Shown in pieces: positions 57,017 through 64,000 of a stretch of DNA of 64,000 nucleotides. Source of the DNA: Episyrphus balteatus (taxonomy: Eukaryota; Arthropoda; Insecta; Diptera; Syrphidae); assembly GCF_945859705.1 (NCBI RefSeq), contig NC_079134.1, forward strand, positions 81,932,275 through 81,996,274, written 5' to 3'. The notes beneath the pieces were generated by a model. That model saw only the letters and a list, made by a program, of their open reading frames with translations. It searched no databases and was not told where the DNA came from. Both the position numbers and the translations under genes were made by a program. Each line of letters opens with the position of its first letter. The stretch's first letter is position 1.

Positions 57017-57467
57017 TATGTAAGTGTAGTTAAGTTTATTTGTAAATGAGGTAAATGCAAGGGTGTTATTGCATGTGTGAGAAATCGGAATGAGATGGAA
57101 AATTAATTCTTTGATTTGAGGTTAACTATCAAACCGAATTCACTTAATTTAAATTCAATAAATTTAATTCAATTACGATAGGACACCACCGAAAACAGCA
57201 ATAAATATGTAGTGTTTATTAGCAAGAACTGATTAAACTTTTTAAGAAGCAAATCGGACAATTTTTATAGGGAAATTTAAATAAATTAACCGGAGCAACA
57301 AAAAGCACGTCTATTGAGCTGTTCTCATTTCTTACATATTATATATACTTTAAGTTGCGCAAAATTGTTTAAATCACAATACAGTACAGTCGGTAAAATT
57401 GAAACTAAAAACATAAAAAATAAAAACAATATTTTGTCTATTTTTTATAAAACTTTGAAACAATAAA

Positions 57468-58046
57468 ATGGCAAATTGTTTAATGTGCTCGGAAGTTATT
57501 TTTAAGAACGAACAATCCATTGCATGTAGTGGGGTGTTCGGTGCCTCACATCATCTAACTTGTGCGAAAATGGAACTCTCAACCCTAGAAATATTTAGCG
57601 CTCATACAAATTTGCATTATTTTTGTGATCGTTGTAATTTTGGTAAGTCTGTATCTCTTTATTCCAAGGTTGACAATAACTCATCCCAACTTTTGGAACT
57701 TAAAAATCTTATAAATAAGGTAAAGACTACAGTGGAAAGTTTGGTGAAACCTTCGCCGCCTCTTACTCGAGGTGCCAAAAGGAAAGCAGTTATGCAATCA
57801 GGGCCTTCAAGCAAGAAGCAGAACATAGAAGCTGACAGTCTGGAAGGTTCAACAAACGGAACGGTTCCCCCGCTTAACGATTTTCCTGAAGCAGTTTCTG
57901 AAACTGTTGCCACTTCCCCGATGGAAACTGAAACAAACGTCTCAACAGTTATACCACCTATTTTAAAGCTTATTCCCAAACCTAAAACTATTTTCCTTTC
58001 GCGATTTGATGCATCGACGACTGAAGATGATATTTTAATTACATAA
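57468..58046 (+). pseudogene. LINE ORF1 with PHD-like finger, copy B
   Basis: Duplicate of 52722-53300 with the same stop. One synonymous change was noticed (AGT to AGC-type transition near 57838). Shares all damage with copy A. Confidence 0.75.
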
Positions 58047-58333
58047 AAGCTTTTACAAAAATCGAAAATTTAAATGAAATAACATGTACGAAGTTTAAAT
58101 TTAAAAATGAAAGGGAAATAGCTTCATTTAAAGTTAAAACGCCTTGTAATCTGTTTGATTTAGTTGTAAATCCTAAAATGTGGCCTGAAAATACAGTATG
58201 TTCGCGAGCTCAAAAATCGTCCACGCGGCCCGCGAAACACTGTTGATCCTGAAAAACTTTGTATCACAGTTAATAATTCAAAAAACTAATAAGCCTCAAA
58301 ACTCTGTCTATTTACTACCATAATACAAGTGGA

Positions 58334-58909
58334 ATGAAATCTAAACTGAACGAATTGTATCTTAAATCCTTTAATATTGAATATGATGCCTTAGTTTTAA
58401 CCGAAACATGGCTGAATGATACTGTTGGTGATAATAATATCTTGTGTAGTGACTATACTGTGTTTCGCAAAGATCGAAGTGCTCAAACGAGTGATAAGAG
58501 CGAAGGCGGTGGTGTTCTCATTGCCCTTAAATCTTCCCTTCAATCTATTGAAATAACTGCTTTGTATACAGATATTGAGTTCATCAGTGTAAAAACCACC
58601 ATCCATGGAAAACCGTTTTTGTTTAATTGTTCTTACATCCCACCCAAATCATCTTCTGTAATATATAAAAAGCACGCGGAATCGATTTCACATGCTATCA
58701 AACAATCTTCCGACGTGGTATTGTTTATTTTAGGTGATTTTAATATGCCAAAAGTTAACTGGATTCCTGACCCCGAAGCCGGCTCTTTTCTTATTCCTGT
58801 TTTACCTGAAACTCTGAATGAAGATTGTTATTCCTTTGTCGATGAATGTTGTGTTAACGGTATTGTTCAAATTAATTATATAACAAATAGTCCGGTCAAA
58901 TTAGACTAA
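58334..58909 (+). pseudogene. LINE ORF2 endonuclease, copy B
   Basis: As copy A but without the 54098 stop; it reads through DECCVNGIVQINYITN and SPVKLD to a stop in the inserted DNA at 58907. The normal next motif (LDLIFTD) is absent because an insert or deletion replaces it. RT of the same element resumes near 60600. Confidence 0.75.
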
Positions 58910-58910
58910 A

Positions 58911-59640
58911 ATAAGGGGGTGAGGTTACATTAATTCCCAGCAAGCTGAAAATTGGTAGGATTGTTGGAAACACCATCATAAATTAAATCTAAAAAGTTCT
59001 AAAAGGGGGTCAAAGTTCACAAAAACTGATTTTTCACGATTTTCAGCAAAACGGTAAGTCTTATCAAAAAATTTTCAATCCGAGAATTGTAGACCAGATT
59101 ATTATATATAGGTAAAAAGTGTCATGACACTTTTTTTCCTAGGACCCACCGTTTCTTAGGTATAACGATTCAAAAAGTTGAAGTTGAGTTGTAATCGTCA
59201 TAAACAGGCCTATTCTGAAAAAAGAACTCTTAACTGAAAAGTTCTTGAAATTTCATTATTTTTTTAGCTTGAATTTCGTTCTTCGATGGTTAAGAAAGAA
59301 TATGAGGAAAGCAAAAAAATAAAATGAAAATTTTCGCCATTTTTCCGATTGGGGCCCTTCTCCCGAAACCATTTCACTGGGAATTTTTGTTTAGAATATG
59401 TCTGACTATATACAGGGTGTGCAATAGAGAATGGACAACCCTAAAATGGCTGATAGCTATACTTATGACTGTTCTAAAAACAGATAGAAAAAAGTTCTAT
59501 CGCAACCCGTTCATAAAATATTGGCTTTTTTTCGTTCAGTGTATTTTAAATTTTATCATTTTATGTTTTCGTTCACTGCAACCACGAATGAACGAATTTT
59601 ATTTATTTCTTTTTTTTATAATTTTCTACAATAATTGTAT
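58911..59640. other. Unidentified insert, copy B
   Basis: Second copy of 54165-54894. It lies between the broken endonuclease and the hAT-like foldback. Frames within it (for example 59324-59713) are hydrophobic and AT-driven with no domain. Confidence 0.4.
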
Positions 59641-59648
59641 GAGTACAT

Positions 59649-60471
59649 TAGGGTGTCCGTTATTTCCCAAAGTGATGTTTTCGGGGGAGACACCCCCTAG
59701 ATCGAAAGCTTAGGGCCTACATAAGGGGAATTTAGCAAAAAAACATTTTTTGGAGGTCATTAACCCGTGCCTCTAGGGTCATACTTTCCCCATACAAATT
59801 TGTATGGGAAATTTTTAACTCATACATAAATTTTTTTTTCTCTCGAGTTAAATCATATTTTTATTTAATGTTTGATAATTCTGGTTGGAAAACAGTTACT
59901 TTAAAAGATCACATTCAAAACTTCCCGTTAAAATTTTTTTTATATTTTATTTCGGTTTTTGAAATTATTAGCTGTTTTCGTAGTTTTTTCTTTCACCTAT
60001 CACACAATTTTAAATGCAGTTTTATTGGCTTTTAATTCTTTTCAAATATTGCATTAAAAATTTGTGAATAAATCAAAAATTTCAATTTTTGAAATTTTTT
60101 TTGGAAATTTTTGCCGTTTTTATACGTTTAAATTTATTTTTCTCGAACTACAAAAGATATGTTTACAATATTTTTATTGAATTTTGTTTAAAAATTATTC
60201 ACCTAAAAAATTACATCAAAAAAGTTGCAAACAAGAAAGGGTAAAGTATTTAATAATATTTATTTATTATAAAAACGGCAAAAATTTAATAAAAAAAAAT
60301 TTAAAAAAATTGAAATTTTAGATTTATTCACAAATTTTTGAATGCAATATTTGAAAAGAATTAAAAACCAATAAAACTGCTTTGCTAAATTCCCCTTATT
60401 TAGGCCCTAAGCTTTCGTTCTAGGGGGTGCCTCCCCCGAAAACATCACTTTGGGAAATAACGGACACCCTA
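59649..60471. mobile_element. hAT-like foldback element, complete copy
   Basis: TAGGGTGTCCGTTATTTCCC and its inverse are the ends, with a perfect 8-bp TSD GAGTACAT (59641-59648, 60472-60479). Arms share GGGGGAGACACCCCCTAG, GGGGAATTTAGCAAA and GCAGTTTTATTGG-type blocks in inverse order; the right arm is shorter by internal deletion. 823 bp, no coding. Confidence 0.88.
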
Positions 60472-61847
60472 GAGTACATAAACGCTTTAAAAACTGCACA
60501 GCTAATGCAAATTTTCGTAAAAAAATTTTTGAAATCTGTTTTTTTGATGCAAAATGTAAAAAAAGGATTTTATGAAAAATTTTAAACATCTGTAGTATAA
60601 AATAAATCTATAGAAACCTAGGTGGCCAACTTTCTTAAAAATATTCCCCTTAAACGGTCTAAAAAATTGCGTGAGCGCTCTTTCGGAACCATTAACTCTA
60701 TTGTTTAATGCTTCTCTTGAAAAGGGTACCCAACTAACAATTTTACTTCCACGAGGTTAGGATCTTTAATTTCTTGCAGCTATTATCTCTACAGGGCTTG
60801 CATTTAGTTTGTGAATCGAAAATTCAAACTTTCGAGGCTTAACTTTCGTTAACCGCTTCCTAGAAACCTAGTGCAAGTGGAATCTAAAAATTTCTACAAG
60901 CATTAATGAAAACATTTCGTTTAAATTTCAATATGGCCACATGAAATTCCATTGTAGAAGCACAAGAAATAAAAGCCAATAACTGACTTCTTTTAAATGG
61001 CTTTGCAAAAGAAATTGTATTAGAACTGCTTACAAAATCTTTATGAATGCTTTGTATTTTTTTTATCCAATTCGAAAATTATTAGACTCAAAAATGACTT
61101 AGGTATGTAGTTAAGTATGGTAGAAGTACCTACAACTTATACAATTGCCTTAAATGCATTTATTATTATAATTTTATATTACCGAAATTATATGTCAATA
61201 GTATATGAGTCGTGATATTCATTAAATAAAAAAAAAACATTACGTTGAATTTCAAATAAACCGCATTAAACGGTTTTGCCGTTTTAAACAAATATTCCAC
61301 AAAATAGATGTGTTATAGTTACTGCATTTTAATGTTTGAATTAAAAAATTGTTGAATCATTGTTTTTGATTGAAAATATTACAAAGTATGTTTTATATTA
61401 CTTTCAAATAATAACGACTTACATAAATGTTTATTTTGTATATCTGTATGAGAAAAAAAGAAGTTCAATTTCAGGCGCATGCGCGAAAAGCTTTTAGTTT
61501 TATATGTTTGCCTTAGCGAAATTAGGGGACATTTATTTATATTTGTAGAGATCCTTTAAGTACAAGCAAAACATTGTAAAAAGCATTTAATTTTATAAGT
61601 TTGCCTAAGCGAACTAATTTTATTTCTAGAAGCCCTGTTTATGTGAGTACAAGATAAATTTTTTAAACTGTCAGGCAAACTCATGAGAGTAAGAAATGTT
61701 TGGATAAGTGCCATTATGGTGACCATTTTTGGTTTTTTTATTCATTGTTATAAAGAAATAAATAAAAAAGTGAATCTTTTCATATCGGTAATTGGTTTAA
61801 TATAGTGATATTAAAAATGGTTTACTGACCAATTTGGAGTTCATATT

Positions 61848-61906
61848 CAAGTAAGTAGAGAAGAAAGGAAAACAAGATTTTAATCTTCTCCACTTACTTA
61901 CTTACT
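61848..61906. repeat. Hairpin inside the 2.07-kb element
   Basis: CAAGTAAGTAGAGAAGA at left pairs with TCTTCTCCACTTACTT at right around a short A/T loop, then CTTACTTACTTA continues. About 20 bp of stem. Confidence 0.6.
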
Positions 61907-62265
61907 TAGGGTGACCGGGTTGACGGCATCCGTGTGAAACCTATAAAGTCTAAAAAAAACCGAATTTTTCAGATATTTTTTTCTGCTCCAGAAAAATTGT
62001 TCTTGAGTAAAAAGTTATTCTCTTTCATCTTCTTAATAATGATATGGTTTGACAATCAGAATATAATATTATTAAGTCTTTATTAAATAATTTTTAACAA
62101 GATAAAAAAAAACAGAAAATACCTAACCAAAAATAATAACTTTGAAAAAAAACACAAATGGTCACCATATTCTTTAAGATAGTGCAACTCATCAGGAATT
62201 AAGTCGAAGCCCTTAGGAAGTTCTGGTTTCAACTAGTCCAAATTTGAAACTATTTTATAATATAC

Positions 62266-62336
62266 CTGAGTAGCTCGATGGGTAAGGTACCGGACTTTCA
62301 ATCAGGATGTACGAGGTTCAAATCCAGCAAAATGCG
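62266..62336 (+). repeat. tRNA-like sequence (pseudo-tRNA or SINE head)
   Basis: GAGTAGCTCGATGGGTAAGG resembles a Pol III A box with D arm, and GGTTCAAATCC 50 bp later is a good B box. The intervening ACCGGACTTTCAATCAGG resembles a tRNA anticodon arm (close to tRNA-Lys). The T stem and acceptor stem pair poorly, so a working tRNA is unlikely; a tRNA-derived SINE fragment fits better. Confidence 0.5.
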
Positions 62337-64000
62337 TCAAGTAAGTAGAAGTTTTTTTCTTATTATAATTGTGTTTGGAAATTTAATTTCAGAAGCAAAA
62401 ATTTGTCTGGATGGAAAACAGAGAAGAAAATGAAAAAATAAAATGTAATATATATGTAGGTACACAAAAAAAAATTTTAAAAAAATATTTTTTTTCTTTA
62501 TTCTATTTGGGATATACCTCGTTTAGACTTTCACAATCCTTCGACAAGTATACTCAGAGCTTCTAAATAAAAATAAAAGCCTGCAACAATAATACACATT
62601 TTCAAATTTCAAATGTTGGTTGTTTCTATAAGGCAATAAAGACATGTTTTGAGTCTCTCCAATCAACTTGCATATGACTCTTCTAAAGCCTCTGAAGCTT
62701 CTCGGGTGGGCCAAAAGGGCTTCTCTATGGTCGTATACAAGCAATATTTCTAAAATCGAAACAGCTTCGTTAGACCCTTGTGGAAGTAAAATTGTTAGTT
62801 GGGTATTTTCTTGGATGATTGGAAAACTTCTTATATAATTCCCATTCATAAATCTGGGTCTAAACAAGATGTTTCTAATTACCGGCCAATCAGTAAATTG
62901 TCTACAATCCCCAAAGTTTTTGAAAAAATAGTCTACGATAAACTTACATTCTCTCTTAAAGAAATCATTTCTCCATTTCAACATGGGTTTGTTGCTGGAA
63001 AATCCACAACAACCAATCTTACGATTTTCTGCAACGAAGTAATAAGAAACTTTGAAAATGGCTTTCAAACGGATGTCATATTCACTGACTTTTCAAAGGC
63101 ATTCGACAGAGTTAACCATTTTATTTTATTAAAAAAGCTGGAGACTATTGGCTTCCACTTCAATATGTTAAAATGGTTCGGATCCTATTTGAAGGGTAGA
63201 ACTTAATTTGTTCGAATGAACGATTTACTATCAGATGTCATTCATGTAACTTCAGGAGTACCACAAGGGAGTCACTTGGGACCCCTTCTATTCCTGTTGC
63301 TCATAAATACATCCCTTATTTCATAAAAAATGCCTTTTGCCTAATGTTTGCTGATGACATTAAAATCTTCCGTTGCATTAAAACACAAAATGATTGCCTT
63401 CTTCTTCAAAAAGATCTACTCCACTTATCTAAGTGGTGTGATAATAACCAGCTTTTCTTAAACGTCTCCAAATGTCAATCATTAAGTTTTTCTCGTAGCC
63501 CGTCACCGATAGAGTTTGAATATGAAATTGAAAGCTTAAAACTCTCAAAAATCCAAAAAAAGAAAGACCTGGGAATTATCTTTGACTCCAAACTTTGCTT
63601 CACTCCGCATATTGATTTTATAGTTTCTAAAGCTAATTCTATGCTTGGCTTTGTGTGCCGTAACTCAAAAGAATTTACAGATCCTTTTACTTTACTGTCA
63701 CTTTTTTATGCGTATGTAAGATCCTCCTTAGAGTATTGCAGTGTAATTTGGAACCCTTTCTATAATGTTCATTCTACGAGAATTGAAAACATTCAAAAGA
63801 AGTTCTCGCGAATTGTAGTTTACCGTCTTAACTGGAATATTCAAATGCCTTCGTATAAAACTAGATGCCAACTTCTAGGCTTGCAGTCTCTCGAAACTCG
63901 CCGTAAATATTTCTCAATTGTCTTTATACGTGATATTGTTACATCTCGTATTAATTGCCCACAACTTTTGTCTCTTGCTAAAGTGTATGCTCCGTCTAGA

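Larger units (their letters stand above)
50861..60352. repeat. 4746-bp tandem duplication (two direct units)
   Basis: 50861-55606 is repeated head to tail as 55607-60352. By eye about a dozen substitutions separate them, nearly all transitions. The junction shares GAAA with both original borders (50861-50864, 55607-55610, 60353-60356), a 4-bp microhomology. The unit contains the 5' half of the minus-strand LINE, the 5' half of a plus-strand PHD-ORF1 LINE, an unidentified insert and most of a hAT-like foldback. Confidence 0.93.
60730..62803. mobile_element. 2.07-kb TA-flanked TIR element inserted in LINE RT
   Basis: CCCAACTAACAATTTTACTT starts a TIR of about 30 bp that recurs inverted at the right end. 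TA flanks both sides (60728-60729, 62804-62805). Removing it with one TA rejoins the RT frame (SLEKG-Y-FLDDWK). No transposase recognised. It carries a strong hairpin and a tRNA-like sequence. Confidence 0.85.
60600..64000 (+). pseudogene. PHD-ORF1 LINE reverse transcriptase (split, runs off the end)
   Basis: RT begins with GLKNCVSALSEPLTLLFNAS before the insert at 60730 and continues after 62803 with FLDDWKTSYIIPIHKSG, NYRPISKLSTIPKVFEKIV, QHGFVAGKSTTTNLTI, FTDFSKAFDRVNH, GVPQGSHLGPLLF and MFADDIKIF. A C-to-T stop (63204) and a one-base loss near 63312 break it. The thumb reads KKDLGIIFDSKLCFTPHIDF and RSSLEYCSVIWNP to the window edge. Motif order and similarity to the minus-strand relic at 4.9-6.2 kb suggest this completes the element begun at 57468. 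Confidence 0.8.

Noticed and set aside
62266..62336. Functional tRNA gene
   Set aside because: A and B boxes look good, but the T stem and acceptor stem pair poorly, so it is listed only as a tRNA-like repeat.
62523..63068. A 181-codon minus-strand frame
   Set aside because: It crosses the border of the 2.07-kb element and runs antisense to a clear RT domain on the plus strand.

Overview
The window is AT-rich animal DNA with short GT-AG introns, many non-LTR retrotransposons and very many terminal-inverted-repeat (TIR) or foldback elements. The one recognisable host-type gene is part of a focal adhesion kinase (Fak) whose protein resembles insect Fak. An insect, probably a fly, fits best; this is inference, and the species is not identified. 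One 200-N assembly gap lies at 42782-42981. I see no CRISPR array, operon or rRNA.

Layout. 0.5-2.3 kb: a 1.8 kb TIR element. 4.9-8.2 kb: a decayed minus-strand LINE with a PHD-finger ORF1. 8.3-15.5 kb: a run of hAT-like, PIF/Harbinger-like and foldback elements, several with clean target-site duplications (TSDs). 16.6-28.3 kb: a giant imperfect palindrome. Its arms carry later insertions and its loop holds an I-clade LINE (20.5-25.6 kb, minus strand, CCHC gag ORF1 plus endonuclease-RT-RNase H ORF2). In its right arm (25852-26920) sits a palindrome of 316-bp units, each with a complete hammerhead self-cleaving ribozyme. 29.0-32.3 kb: a Tc1-like transposase relic and a 1.56 kb foldback. 33.8-35.7 kb: an RTE-like LINE relic. 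36.5-37.7 kb: a foldback carrying a 5'-truncated LINE. 37.7-38.5 kb: four Fak exons. 39.6-41.6 kb: a 2 kb foldback.

43.0-47.1 kb: a tandemly repeated Ty3/gypsy-type gag fragment (period 2967 bp), interrupted by a hAT-like and a piggyBac-like non-autonomous element. 47.1-52.4 kb: a CR1/L2-like LINE on the minus strand, broken by a TA-flanked TIR element. It lies head to head with a plus-strand PHD-ORF1 LINE. The facing 5' parts of both, with some flanking DNA, form a 4746-bp tandem duplication (50861-55606 and 55607-60352). The plus-strand LINE's RT resumes near 60.6 kb, is split by a 2.07 kb TA-flanked element, and runs off the window end.

The window therefore reads as a nest of mobile elements around a kinase-gene fragment. 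Insertion order can often be worked out, because removing an element together with one TSD copy restores a reading frame (48258-49230, 60730-62803, 45209-45717) or the matching palindrome arm (17128-18108). The most unusual content is the hammerhead-bearing, retrozyme-like palindrome at 25852-26920.
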